Below, in pieces: positions 21,716 to 34,189 of a stretch of DNA of 64,000 nt. Under the pieces are notes generated by a model. It was not told the DNA's origin, made no database searches, and saw only the letters and a list, made by a program, of their open reading frames with translations. Position 1 is the stretch's first letter. Each line of letters begins with the position of its first letter. Position numbers and translations under genes: made by a program. Source of the stretch: Brienomyrus brachyistius (lineage: Eukaryota; Chordata; Actinopteri; Osteoglossiformes; Mormyridae); the NCBI RefSeq assembly GCF_023856365.1, contig NC_064533.1, positions 34,210,118-34,274,117 on the forward strand. The letters are read 5' to 3'.

Positions 21716-23571
21716 CTTGCAGCCTTTAATATAACCATGAACTTAAACCAATAATTTTATTACTTTTATAACCATATCATAAACTTGTGTGTGTCACCAA
21801 GAGTACTGGCCTTGTTTGCTACCTTTGTTCCTTTAGAAAACAGGAATTTCTAAAACAACGGAAAGAACCATGACTAAACCCAAGGAACAGTCACAGCAGT
21901 GGGGCCTGTTGCTGACACGTCATGACCAATTTACCAGAAATATCATTATCAAGTCTATGATAGGTTGGCAGCTTTGTTCCCAAGCATTTGCTGTGAAATT
22001 TTTCAAAATAATTTGTAAACATGCAAGCTACATCCCTGGCAATAAAAAGATATTAGGTAACACAAATAGCATTATACTATTATAATTAATACTAAGTATT
22101 AATTAACTATAAACTAAGTATTAGTTTCATACTGATCGCATGTTAATTCATCAGTATTGAATTGTGATGCATCTTTCATTTCAGCAGTTACTATAGTTGT
22201 TACTATATCTATTAATTCTGTAAGGATGAAGTATTGAATAACACAAGTTAATTACTGATCTTATATTTGTTCATCATGATTCAAATAGCTAGATTTGTTC
22301 AAGATTTCTTTATAATTTGTACTTCAGTAGTAACTTAGTTATTACTAAGTATTGTGCCCGGTCAAGTAAAGTGCTACAAGATGGGATTATCTTTTAGATA
22401 TTCAGTATATTTGCATATTATTATCAAAATAATATGTATATCAAAAATAGTAAATATCATTTTCAAAGCATGCAGAATGTGCCAGTTTTCTGCAGGTAAC
22501 ATTCGTTTTAAACTTCTACAGTTCTCCTGGATATCAACGTTAAGCTAAATGCCAACTAAATTTAAATTTAGGAATTTAGACATCAGACCTAGGTCTCAGG
22601 GTGAAATAAACAGTACCTCTTTAATATTTTTGTATGTTAACTGGTTAAATACCATATTTGGCCATATAAATGGATAAAGTGTAAAGGTGTGACTTATGTA
22701 AGTATTTGGTAAGAAAACATGCAAGTAAACAAATATGCCAAGCGCTGACATAATGCTATAATAATATAATAATAAGTTACAGGCACTTCCTTAAATGCAG
22801 TACCTCTGTAATGACACTGAGGTCTTTTTACAATGAACATCAGCTATGTTGCTTTGTGAAACAGATCCCTTTCAGTTGTGTCTTTTAACAGTATACCTTT
22901 GTTACCAAGCATAAAACTTAGATAAGAAGGCCATTCATTGAAAACTTTAGCTTTCAAATAGGAATATTGAGATTTTATAAATATTAAGTTTAGAAAATCT
23001 AAGAAACATTTCATATTAAATAAACAAATAATATTGCTGAAATAGATATTTAGTAAGTGCAAGTCTAAGACTATGCTTAATTTCATGCTTTTCAATGAGG
23101 AAGGTTCACAGGGCAGGTCAAGTTGTTATTTCATTTGTCTTATTTCATCCTTGACTGTCAAAAGTGTCTGAAAGGCTGATTTTATATACCCATGCAAAAT
23201 GGTTACTGGGGGCACAAGAATTATGAAAGTGCGAAGGAAGGATCTCCACCATAAAGGCAATTGTGCTGAAGGCAAATTGCTTAAGTTCTTTATCTTCATG
23301 ATGAAATTAGTTGCAATGAATGTTTATGAAAAATGGCCCAGATTAGAAGATTATGGGATTCTTTGAAACATAGAACATCTTCTTCACTAGGAATAAAATA
23401 AAATTAAATCAAAATTAAGCATTAAGAAGGGTATTTTATACAGTATATCTATTTTATCTTGTTTTTATCTAAAGCATGTTAATGTCTACCTCATGACTTT
23501 TATCATGGACTGTTAGAGGATATTAAAAAATCTGTAAGATAGAGAAGGACTAACGTGTAACCTCCTTATGC

Positions 23572-23597
23572 CTCTCTCTCTCTCTCTCTCTCTCTCA
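23572..23597 (+). repeat. (CT)n microsatellite
   Basis: 13 uninterrupted CT units. Confidence 0.95.
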
Positions 23598-24216
23598 GAC
23601 CATAAACAACTGGCACTTTTTACTTGGATACACACTGCAGCCCCATCACCTACGCCACGCCGCCTTACATACAGTCTGCCCAGATTGTGAATTACAGACT
23701 AAAGGTAACATTTAATTATGCAATTAACTGGTAAAAATATAATATATGCTTCTGCCCTATACTCTATGTCTGACAAAAGCCATATGATATGTAATTGTAC
23801 ATGGAAATCCATAATTTTGTCCCAACCTTCCCAACCAAGCTCTTGTTAGGTGAAACCCCATTATTTCCCAAGTTAAACCAAGGTAAGTTTTATTTGGTTT
23901 AACTCCAGAAGATACAGTTTTGGCACTCAACCTATGAAGCACCCTTAACAGCTCCAACCGTTACTTGTTTAGAGCCCATGGTGTATAACATGTCTTAAGA
24001 TCCATCCATACATACATTTTCTATACCCTCTTGTCCAATGCAGGATTGCGAATGTCATACAGTAAGATATAACTAAATAATAAGCAAGATGAATAAGATG
24101 AATGCATTTCATGACAACAAACCCTTTAAATATATTGTACATTCATAGGCATTCCTTTTTGTCTGGCATTACAGTAAAAATATGGAAAAAATACATACCT
24201 TTTGGCCAAATCAAAC

Positions 24217-25103
24217 TTTAAGAACATAAGAAATTTACAAATGAGAGGAGGCCATTCGGCCCATCAAGCTCGTTTGGTGAGAACTTAACTAATACTGTAG
24301 CTCAGAGCTGTTAAAATCTTATCTAGCTCTGATTTAAAGGAACCCAGGGTTTTAGCTTGTGCTACATTAGCAGGGAGACTATTCCATACTCTATCTACAT
24401 GCTGTGTAAGGAAGTGCTTCCTCAAATTTGTTTCAAAATGTTCACCTGCTAATTTCCACTTATGGCTGCGAGTTCTAGTATTTAAACTAATATTGAAATA
24501 GCCATTTGGCTGAACCGCATCCAGACCTGTTAGAATCTTATATACCTTGATCATGTCCCCCCTTAGTCTCCTTTGCTCGAGGCTAAACAGATTCAGCTCA
24601 GCTAACCTCTCCTCATAAGACATTCCTCTAAGACCAGGAATCATTCTCGTAGCCCTACGGTGCACTTTTTCCAAGGCAGCAATGTCCTTCTTAAGGTATG
24701 GTGACCAAACCTGCACACAATATTCTAGGTGGGGTCTTACGAAGGAATTATATAATAGCATTACTTCTCTTGCCTTAAACTCCACACACCTAGAGATGTA
24801 ACCCAACATTCTACATGCATGGATTACCTTATATTTATCTATGTTAAATTTCATCTGCCAGGTATCAGCCCAGTCGCTAATTAAATCCAGATCCCGTTGT
24901 AGCCTCTCCGCTTCTAGATCAGTATCTGCTACACCACCCACCTTGGTGTCGTCTGCAAATTTAACCAGCTTTTTGTATGTATTGGTGTCAATATCATTAA
25001 TGTAAATTAGGAACAATAGTGGTCCTAAAATTGAACCCTGCGGTACCCCACGCAGGCCCACTGTGACATTGTGCCTCTAATGACTACTCGCTGCTTCCTG
25101 TCA
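24217..25103 (-). mobile_element. 5'-truncated non-LTR retrotransposon (CR1/L2-like) 3' end
   Basis: The minus-strand frame 25061-24285 encodes a reverse-transcriptase fragment. [20 protein letters not shown] and the catalytic FADDTK are present, followed by the usual C-terminal block ([40 protein letters not shown]). After KVIHA the sequence jumps directly to RMLGYISR; an intact element has roughly 50-60 more residues there, so an in-frame deletion is likely. Upstream, [15 protein letters not shown] is visible but out of frame. The short 3' UTR starts with the well-known fish repeat text near 24220. Confidence 0.9.
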
Positions 25104-26214
25104 CATCCTGTGCTTTGTGTGAACACTGGTGGTCAAAAAAGGGCAATCAGGACCTATAAAAGGGGAGCACTTTCAATTGTTCAGACAAAAGGGGCAGGTG
25201 CACCCCCACAAGTCCCTGATGAAAGTGCTGAATAACAAATTGGATGGGACAATGACCTTTGCACTGTATAATCTATTCATCAAATTTAGTGGCAATATCT
25301 ACTTATGTTCCTGTAATCCTCCAAGGCATTTTTGTGAAACAGTACAGGCTTTTCTTGGCATGTTGGCTCAGCTGTGTTAAAGAAATATAGATCACTTTAT
25401 AAATTATAATCCAGGAGTCTGATAGCTTGACACCACAGTGTCATTTCAGGACAACAACACTACACTTAACAAGTGAAAAGTTCATCAGAAGCATGTTTAA
25501 TACCACAATGAAGGTATGCATCACATGATATTGCCACAAAGCTAAAAAAAACTATATGTATTACGATAGATACATACTGTTGCTTCCATTTAGGGCACAA
25601 TGGCCCAAGGTTTACAAGAATGGGATGGCTGAACTGACACTAGCCATATGGGAATCCAATTGACGTCAAGTAGCAAAGATGGTGGTTAGACTAAGTTCTG
25701 CAAGAGAGTGATAAGAAGCATTTACTTTATCACTAGATTATGGGATTTTTGACTCTTACAAAACAGAACATAGCTTATCTTTCATTAGGTGTATCATGGA
25801 TACATAACAGTACATCAATAAGATAAATAAGAAGACAGATAAAACCAAAGACCAATAGAGGATATCAGGCAAGCCTGAAGTCGAAAGAAAGAAAAAAAAA
25901 ACAATCAGCCACAACACTGCTGAAGGCACCTTCACCTTTTTTTGACCGACAACAATGCAGGTTACAGTTAATTGGCAGCGTCTCATATAATATCAGTAAT
26001 GCTTGAATATTTAAATTGAATTAAAGCAACTAATGACAACAAAATGTTTCGATTATAAAATAATCATGTGCTGTTAATCATAAACAATAATCCAACACGG
26101 CACACAGTTGGAAAGCATGGTCTCTCAGATGGAAGCACTGTAACCTCAGATGTCCTGGTTTGTGAATTTAAGTCCTGTGCTGGTTCTTTGTGGGTAGAGT
26201 TTGTGTCTTTTCAG

Positions 26215-26405
26215 AAAATTAATTCTGGCAATTTGGAGTTAGCAATTCATGTGCTTGAGTTAGTAATTTGTTCCCTTGAATTAACCACCAATTGGACAGC
26301 AGGAATTACTAACTGGAGCGCACAAATGACTAACCTGAGAGCACAAATTAGTAACTTTAATAACTCAAGAGCACAAATTACTAATTCGATAGCACAAATT
26401 ACTGA
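26215..26405. repeat. Inverted minisatellite (21-bp AGAGCACAAATTACTAAC-type units)
   Basis: Right half: direct units near AGAGCACAAATTACTAAC (about 26310-26405). Left half (26215-26290) holds the same unit inverted (GTTAGTAATTTGT...). The plus-strand frame through it repeats a seven-residue unit (TNLRAQI, TNSIAQI), a by-product of the 21-bp period. Likely a fold-back type mobile element. Confidence 0.7.
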
Positions 26406-26819
26406 GATAATATTTTTTTTCTACCATGACACCTAAGGGGTACACCTCTGAATACCTACGGTGTACACCGCTGAATAGTTAAGAGTTAGGACAACCTTTT
26501 TTCCAACTTTCGCTGGCACTAATTTTTCAGGAGTCAAAAGAGCAAAATTGATTTGGACACACCCATAAATGTTAGTTTCGCCTTGTGCTTTGCATTAGAT
26601 CGTCAAAATAGAGCCCTAGAGCTATTTCAGGTTTTGCAAAATACTTGAAAACTGAAGGGATGACATGCTCGGCTAAACTGTTTGGTTCGTCTTGCAATTT
26701 TACTGGTTTGTTTCTTTGATTGAAATACTCATCCAGCTTTTTCACATTAACATTAGTGACATGCAGTATGCATGATTAGAGGAGACTGACTGTTAAGCAC
26801 ACTGAGGTTATATCCTATA

Positions 26820-27040
26820 TCCTACCACCATTTTATCAATTCCCTTTGCTCCTCAGTGCCTATCCCAGGAAGCATAGGCCATAGGTCAGGGGTACAGTAC
26901 ATTGGGACGCACAGGCACATCCACATACTATACAATATTTATAAATGCAGCTTAGTTAACCTCCCTGTCTCTGGGCTGTGTGAGAAAACCCAAGGGACTT
27001 GGAGAGCACATGCAAACTGCACACAGACAGAAACTATAGT
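26820..27040 (-). repeat. Degenerate SINE
   Basis: Reverse-oriented text (CCTATCCCAGGAAGCATAGG, GGGACTTGGAGAGCACATGC) matches the mid-part and 3' part of the SINE family found elsewhere in the window. Confidence 0.55.
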
Positions 27041-27105
27041 AACTTGAAATCTCTAGCCAAGGAAATATGAAACATCAGTGCCACCAGCACCAAAATAACA
27101 ATCAC

Positions 27106-27264
27106 CAGAGGTGGCAATTTCATGTCCAGAAAGTGAAAATCCAGACCATGTTTTACTTTCAACCAAACAGATGAGTACTCTGTGACTCTTTATGCTCAAC
27201 TGGTTGGTTGAAAGTAAATCCTGGTCTGGATTTTTACTTTCTGCACCCGAAATTGCCACCTCTC
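27106..27264. mobile_element. hAT-type MITE, near-palindromic, perfect 8-bp target duplication
   Basis: 159 bp. CAGAGGTGGCAATTTC at the left is inverted at the right (GAAATTGCCACCTCTC, last base changed). Internal arms pair too (AAATCCAGACCA and TGGTCTGGATTT). ACAATCAC flanks both ends at 27098-27105 and 27265-27272. Confidence 0.93.
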
Positions 27265-27816
27265 ACAATCACAGTTCTAAATGCAGCAATTTTTACACTG
27301 TGCTGGCAAAGCTCATAGTTAAGGCTTATGCAAGGATTTGTTCTAATAAAACTCATAAAAATCTAATATTTTTTTGAAGAATTAACTGGTCCCGTCAGTG
27401 TGGTCAGGCAGTCATGTTACTTTTATATTTCCAGAACATGGGTAGCATGCATGATTACATTTAAATAATTTTTTTCTGCAAAATGAAAAAGAAAAGCAAT
27501 GTTTGAAGCAGTAATACATGTTTTAATCATTTGGTCTCTTAATGATGGCACCCAGTGCATTATTAATGGGTATTACTCCTGTAAAAGTCTCTAGGCTCAA
27601 GCTAGAAAATAGGTATTAGCATTAATGAAAGTCTTTCCATTTGATCTTTGTGTTATTACAGCAATGTTTGAAATTGCATCAACCTGCTTTATGTTAAATA
27701 TTCCATAAATGTAGCATATTTTTTACTTTTATATTCATTTCACCAAAAGCCTCATTTTTTATTTCTCTCCCTTTTAAATAAAATCAGTAAAAATACTATG
27801 ATTAAATTCCTTTTGT

Positions 27817-27820
<4 letters not shown>

Positions 27821-27875
<55 letters not shown>
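27821..27875 (+). repeat. (AT)n microsatellite, followed by imperfect GACAGGCAGACAGACA
   Basis: About 27 AT units, then short imperfect (GACA)n/(GACT)n repeats to about 27904. Confidence 0.95.
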
Positions 27876-27879
<4 letters not shown>

Positions 27880-29310
27880 GGCAGACAGACAGACTGACTG
27901 ACTGATCTTGAAACCTCCATGCACCATGCAAAAGCACTTCCAAAATGATGACATTAATGTTACTGGCTATATAGCTGGGGAGATTCTAGGTTAGACTGCC
28001 AGGGCAAGTTGGGGGTGTGGGGTGGCGTCCCTTATTTCTTTAGATTGCAAGTGGCAACCTAGTCCTTAATTCAGTTTAAGTTATATCATATCTATGACAT
28101 ATGTAGAGATTACAGAAATTTAAGAAAAATACATCCATACCTATATACTTCTGCGTTTGTGTCAAATAAACAACTGTGCTTTAATTATAAGTTTAATTTT
28201 CAGTGAGCACTATTGGAGGCTGCGCCATTGATGTCTGTGTGTAAGGTCCGGTTTGATATTAAGTCTGGGTTCTGTGGGATTAAATCCTCCAGGTTTCCGT
28301 CAGGGTTGCCAAAGTTTTGTCATCGCACGTGGTTTTCAGCAGTGGCTTCTCATTCCCAGTTTTGCGGTTTCATTTAACCAGCCACCTACTGAAGGTCTGA
28401 AGGTATTGCTTAACTTTAGCTGGGTCTTGCTTCAAGTTTTGTCAACTTGGTTAGCTGAAATTTCGGTGCTGCAGTCAGTGTCTCATTTTTACATTCCTGG
28501 TTTCCATGTCTGGGTTCCTGCATCTGGTTTCCCCGGTACTTCATACCTGAGACTGTTCCTCATACAGTATATCTCATACTAAAGCTGCCCATCTTTAGTC
28601 AGTTGCTTCAAGTCCTGACTGGTAGCCTTTTTCCTGTGACATACTATCCAGTGCTCTCAGGGACCATTGGACAGAAAATCTCTTTTATTGTGAAAGTGAA
28701 TTAATGTGTTTTAACTGAGTGCTTTGAGACCTAGGCACATCACAATGTAATTTATTTAATGTCATAACAGAAGAGAAATAAACGGAGCAAACACCACATA
28801 TACAGCAAACTTTCTTTCGAATATTACAGTGCAGGATCCATCATGCAGGGAAAACATTTCTCCAGTGTCAAGACTACTGCGAGAGCAAATGAAAAAGATC
28901 AGTGCAATCCAGATTTCATTCCCTTTCTTTTCATCCAAGCAAAAATGAAATAATCATTAATATGCAGGTCCTAAAACCTTTAACATGAATTTCTAGCGCA
29001 GTAATCATTAACCCTTGTTCTGAACAGCTCCGGTCCATTTGATTTTATAGCTCATTCAAGGAAGTGCTACAGTAGATCCTTCATACTGTTTAGATCAGTT
29101 TTCTCTTGATCTCCCTGTTTCCTTTCCGGCCACCCTTCTCTCTTTTAGTTGTATCATGTAAGTATTTAGGAGCATAAATGTCTCAAGTGTACCTGTGTGC
29201 CCTACATGTATTTCATACACAGTATTACAGTAAATTACCATGCTACTTCAACAGGAATAGTCTGAAAGTGCAATCAATATAAATCAGGGACACAAAAAAT
29301 CAACACTATA

Positions 29311-29848
29311 GACAGCCATGGAAAAAATTAAGAGACCACTGTATATTTTTAAACAAATCTGGATTTTTAAATCCTGGTTTAATCATGTTTCTGCTGGCAG
29401 AAGGCTACGCTGATCAGCAGGTTGCTTCTAGATTAAAAATTTCTAAGACAGAAGTACACAATAATAAGGTGAAGCAGGACACACTGGGAATGACTAGAAA
29501 CCAGTCAAGTAAAGGGCAGAAGTGACTTTCTAATGCCAGAGGTGACTGTTAACTTATCTGACAGTTTCTCATGAATCGGAGGATGACATCAAGCTACCTT
29601 CAAAAGGAATGGGAAACATTAAGTGCAAGTGTGACATGCTCTGCTAGGACAGTGCGTATTAGACTTCTAGAAGCAGGACTGAAGTCCCATAAAGCAAGGA
29701 AGAAGCCCTTCATTAATGAGAAACAGAGAATAACCAAGCTGTAGTTTGGAAAAAATATGCGTGTATTATTCACAGATGCACACCCGTAAATTGAGAAATG
29801 AGTGAAACAAAAAGTTGTGCTGTGGTCTCAATTTTTCTCATGGTTTTG
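29311..29848 (+). mobile_element. Internally deleted Tc1-like transposon
   Basis: CCATGGAAAAAATTAAGAGA near the left end is inverted near the right end (TCTCAATTTTTCTCATGG). The interior (about 29380-29745) encodes broken transposase N-terminal sequence: GYADQQVASRLKIS (helix-turn-helix) and later VRIRLLEAGLKSHKARKKP. The catalytic domain is missing. Confidence 0.8.
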
Positions 29849-30037
29849 TGTGTGTGTTGTGTGTATTCTGTATTTTGAAATAAGATTTCTCATTCTTTAT
29901 ACATTTTTGCAAAGAATAATTAAAATGAATTACCATTAAAGCAACTAGGTGCATGCCACATCAATTCCATTTATTTTTATATTGAAGAAAAAAAAATAAA
30001 ACATATTTTTAAATTATTGTAAAAAGGCTATATCCTT

Positions 30038-31440
30038 TGTCACACCCTGCGTTTCTGCGACCTCGTTCTTTTCCCAGTGTCGCTCTGAGCCACACCAATT
30101 ACTAATTTTGTCTAACTTCTCCTTCCATAAAACTATACCTCTCGTGTGCTGCACTACAGCTGTCCCTTGTCTGCTCCCTCATTAGTGATGTTTAAAGTGC
30201 CTCCCGGTCTTGAGCTTCCCCAGTCCAGTCATTAATGTTACTGCCTGCTTGTGCTCCTGAGTGTGTCTGTCCTGTGCCTTGGTCTCCTGGCTGATCTTCA
30301 TTTCCCTGTGTTGAGCCCTTGTGCACTTTTTGATTTTGCCTCGTCTGTGTTGTGATTTCTTTTAATAAAGCGCGTTTTTGCTTTCCTCTGATGTCTATCT
30401 TTGCCTCTGTCTTTGCTCACAACGTATTTGAGTGACTGGACTCCCCAAAAACCCCAGCAGCCTGCACCCGCACTCTGGCTTATGCTCATCTATTCACTTG
30501 GCAGACCAAATACTCCAGGTGCCCTGGAGACTGAGGGGGTTGCAATGTCACAGGGAGAAGCCCTTTCTTCAGGTGAAGGATTTCTTCACCCTCCTTGACC
30601 CTGAACCTGAGGGGAAACCAAGTTGGATTTCTGAAGTGGCAGATTTTGTCCGGTTAGAGCTGTTCAGGCATCCATGCTCAACCCTGGTTAAGACCCCCAA
30701 GAGGTGATGGAGATCTGCTGGATGAGCCACAGAAAATAATTGAGCGCAGAGTGTCCATGTCCTGCTTGTCTCTTGAGGTGTCTGAAGATGTGCCCGCTGA
30801 TTGTTCACAGCCAGTCACTGAGGTTTCTGCGGGGGGGGCTTGCATTTCTCTGCAGCTCTTTCTGCCGTAGCAGGGCCCAGAGCCACCATGCCCTGCCCAG
30901 GAGACGCCGCCACCGTGCCCAGTCTGTGTCCAGAAGCATTAGAGCTCCACCTGACTCCTGAAGTTCCCTGCCCATGTCCAGAGGAGACTTAGCCCCATCC
31001 ATCTCCTGAGGTCCTGTCCGAGCCCCATCAGTCGTCCGAGATGGCCACCGTGCCTGGCTCACCACAACTTGCTACTGATCCGCCTGCTGGCTTCCCAAAG
31101 TCCCCCGTTAGCTCCCGCCGCATAAAGCGGAGGCTGAAGTCGACATCCTGCCCAGGACTCGCCACTCAGTCGTTGGCGTCCAGCCCAGAGGAGGCAGCTC
31201 AGTCGCAAGCTCCTGGTCCCGGTGAGGCCTTCGCCACTCCATGAGTACCTGGCCCCAGTACTTTTATTTACTGCCTGCTTGTCGTCCTGAGGCTCATGCC
31301 TGATCCTCATCTGCTCATGTTGACCCCTTGTGGTCCTTTTGATTTTGCCCTGTACTGTATGTTGTGTGGTTTCTTTTAATAAAGCCTTTTGCTTTCCCCT
31401 GATGCCTGTATTTGCCTCTGTCCTTGCCCACAACGTGACA
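30038..31440 (+). mobile_element. Non-autonomous LTR retroelement, both LTRs partly preserved
   Basis: Starts TGTCACACC and ends GTGACA. The 3' half of the first LTR (about 30235-30420) is repeated directly at 31260-31436: both hold ACTGCCTGCTTGT, TTTGATTTTGCC, CTTTTAATAAAG (poly-A signal) and CACAACG. The interior, about 830 bp, is GC-rich and proline-rich in translation but broken, with no protease, RT or integrase. The second LTR lacks its 5' part. No 5-bp target duplication is visible. Confidence 0.7.
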
Positions 31441-33943
31441 CTGCCTGTGTGAATATAGCCTTTGGAACAGGGACAATGCTAACCTTATTTGCTCCGATGC
31501 CCTTTAATCAATTGTAACAACATAGACTAAATAAGTAGTTCAGAAGGGGAATTATATTATGGAACATTATAGAAAAAAAAGTAATGTTTCCAAAATATAC
31601 CATCAAAATTCATTCTCATAAAACACATTTACATTAATTTAACGGACACCATAAAAGTGACCAACAAGTATGAATCGGAAGGCATGGTCAATCAGTGTCC
31701 CAAGATCAATTGGGATTTTCTTTGGTTCTTATTTGGGTGTGCAACAGTAAGATCACCCTGTCAGCCATTTCACAGCAACTACACGGTCGGACACAAATCT
31801 GCTAACCTGCAGAGCCACGCACCGTCCAAGAAAATCTCAAATGTAACACCCAAGCTGAGCTGTCCCATCTGTCCTGCTACCATTCTGCTGGTCTTACTGT
31901 CCATTCAATCGGATAACACAGAAATCATGAAACTCAAGCTGAAGAAGTTGGTGGAGATCGGGGAGACAAAACTATAGTATGGAGTAACAAAAAGCTCACA
32001 ATAACATAATTTCAAGTAACCACAACTGACTTTACAACCTTGTAGTTTATTAAAAAGAAATGCTATGTCACAATCTCCGGGATGCACACACATATGCTGC
32101 TTGGTGCAGCACATGGGATAGTAACCACCTGTCAAATTTCAGGATGCAGTGTTTCAGACAGCCGGCCAGCACATGTCTGCCAAGCCCCACCCACAATGAT
32201 ATGATCACACCAGCTGCTGCCACTCTCCTGGCATCACAGTCTCCCTGACCAGAACTGAGAGGGAGATCTGAAATCTACTGCCTGAATCATGTGCCATAAT
32301 TGCTATAACTGGGGTGATTGTTTTTCATTATTGCTTGATCTTTCCGTTATGGTTTTCACCCCACCTGCTGTTTTCTGTTAGAGATCCCCACAGTTGGTGA
32401 CTTACCCCCTCCCTCTGGGATTGTTTTCTAGTAAACATAGCCTCCCCAGGGCTAACATGCATTTACTTACTGTTGCCTACATTCTTTTAATTAGCTTGAC
32501 CCTGCCACATTAGTCACTCTATCGACTTTGCTTCTATCACCATAATCGAATTCAGATCACCAAACTGATCTATAAAATTCACCACAAAAGCAAGACGTAA
32601 GGAGTGAGGAAGTGTAAAGTCTTGCTATTCTGTAGTGTAAAGGTCCCAGCAGCAATGCTCCATGTTGCATATGTAAGCATCTAGGAATATCAGACAGCAG
32701 AACTTTATCTCTTATGCCGTCATTACGATATTGTGTATTCTTGTTGACTAGAAGAGACCACACCTACCATAACAACATAACATACTGCAGTTCTCCTCTA
32801 TCAAACCTTTATTGCAAGATTCTGATATTTTGCTATTTTGCAATATACTGTCAAAATGTATCTGCAGTTCTAAAACTGCAGTCCTTCTAATAAGTTGCTA
32901 ATCTGTAGGTACCTCAGGGAAGATAATAGTAAACTGATGTACTGTATCAATTGTAAAGAACAGTCTGATGAGTGGTAGCATTAAACAAAATCAAATGTCA
33001 TACCCTGGGGTATTCTTTGAAATCGGACTGGTTATACTTTACTGAATATTAATGATAATAGCCAGCCTGGCTAAGGTGTTCCCTTAGGTTGATTGATCAA
33101 TGTTTTACTTTTGACTGTACCAGATTTTTTCTTAAAGTGCTACTTGTTGATAATCTAAAAAAGTTTGCATGAAAAACATTTACATTTTAAAATGTTACTG
33201 GTTGCATAAATGATTGCAGAGGCCTGGCTTCCCTTCCACAATATTCTCCTTCCTTGTGCCCTATGCCTCATGGGAGATGGTCATCCCAAGACCATTACCA
33301 AGGTATGCAGTGGAAAGGGTGATTAAACCAATACATTAGTCACAGACTCAACTCTTCAACTATCCATGTCTTCCTAGACTACACAGCCAGTATTCTTCTA
33401 TCCATCTCTGCACATTATTTTTTTGTTTCTTAGCAAGTTCTCTGAAATTTTTTTTAAGTCTGTGAGTCTGTCTTTCCATAAAACTAACCAAACTGACAAA
33501 ACCCAGGAGAAGGCAGACTCTGCTCTGTGCCCAGCAGGCTATTTTCCGAAAGACTTGTCACTTCAAAGTTTCCTTAGTGGTATTTTGTCACTCACACTGC
33601 AGGCACTGTGCTAAACATAGTGTTTCTAGTGTTGATTTTATTTAGGATGATCCATGGAGTGCTCAGTGCTCCTAAGCATAACATGAAATATTTGGTACAT
33701 CAGGATCAACCAGGGGTTAAATCATCTGATTACAATCAATTGTTCATTTATTGCACTCTTCTGCATTCTCCTGGATGATCTTGTTTTAATCACCCTCAAG
33801 ACAAGGAACACTAAAAGAAAAAAGTGCTTATCTCATACTTCCTGGTAAAAACAACCAGACATATACTGTGATTTGTTACATTACCCACATCATAGCTAGA
33901 GAAGATACTTAACACATAAAATTCATATATACCAATGTATATG

Positions 33944-34189
33944 TGTCATGTCCGATCCTGGTGTGTGTCACGCCCCCTGATTACCCACGTGTGCCTCCCC
34001 AATCATACCCAGCTGTGTCTTGTTATTTCGCCATGTCTGTCTTCTATTTCAGTCCACGTCTTGCCCTGCCGTTTGTCCGTCATTGATGTCAGCAATGTCC
34101 TGTACTCCCCATGGCCATCTCTCCCTCAATAAATCCCGTCTCCCCCGAATTCCAGCTGCCTGCCTCATCCTCACCCGCGAACCCTGACA
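33944..34189 (+). mobile_element. Solo LTR with 5-bp target duplication
   Basis: 246 bp, begins TGTCATG and ends CCTGACA (perfect TGTCA/TGACA ends). ATATG stands at 33939-33943 and 34190-34194. CAATAAATCCC near the 3' side is the poly-A signal. The internal part was lost, as happens by LTR-LTR recombination. Confidence 0.88.

Noticed and set aside
24285..25061. Host gene for the 258-codon reverse-transcriptase frame
   Set aside because: Motifs are those of LINE reverse transcriptase; the copy is 5'-truncated, frameshifted upstream and internally deleted.
27821..27875. CRISPR-like or other regular repeat array
   Set aside because: Plain AT dinucleotide microsatellite; no spacer-repeat structure anywhere, and the DNA is vertebrate.
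31657..31977. 106-codon plus-strand frame
   Set aside because: Composition like surrounding AT-rich intron, no homology recognised and no coding-like GC shift.
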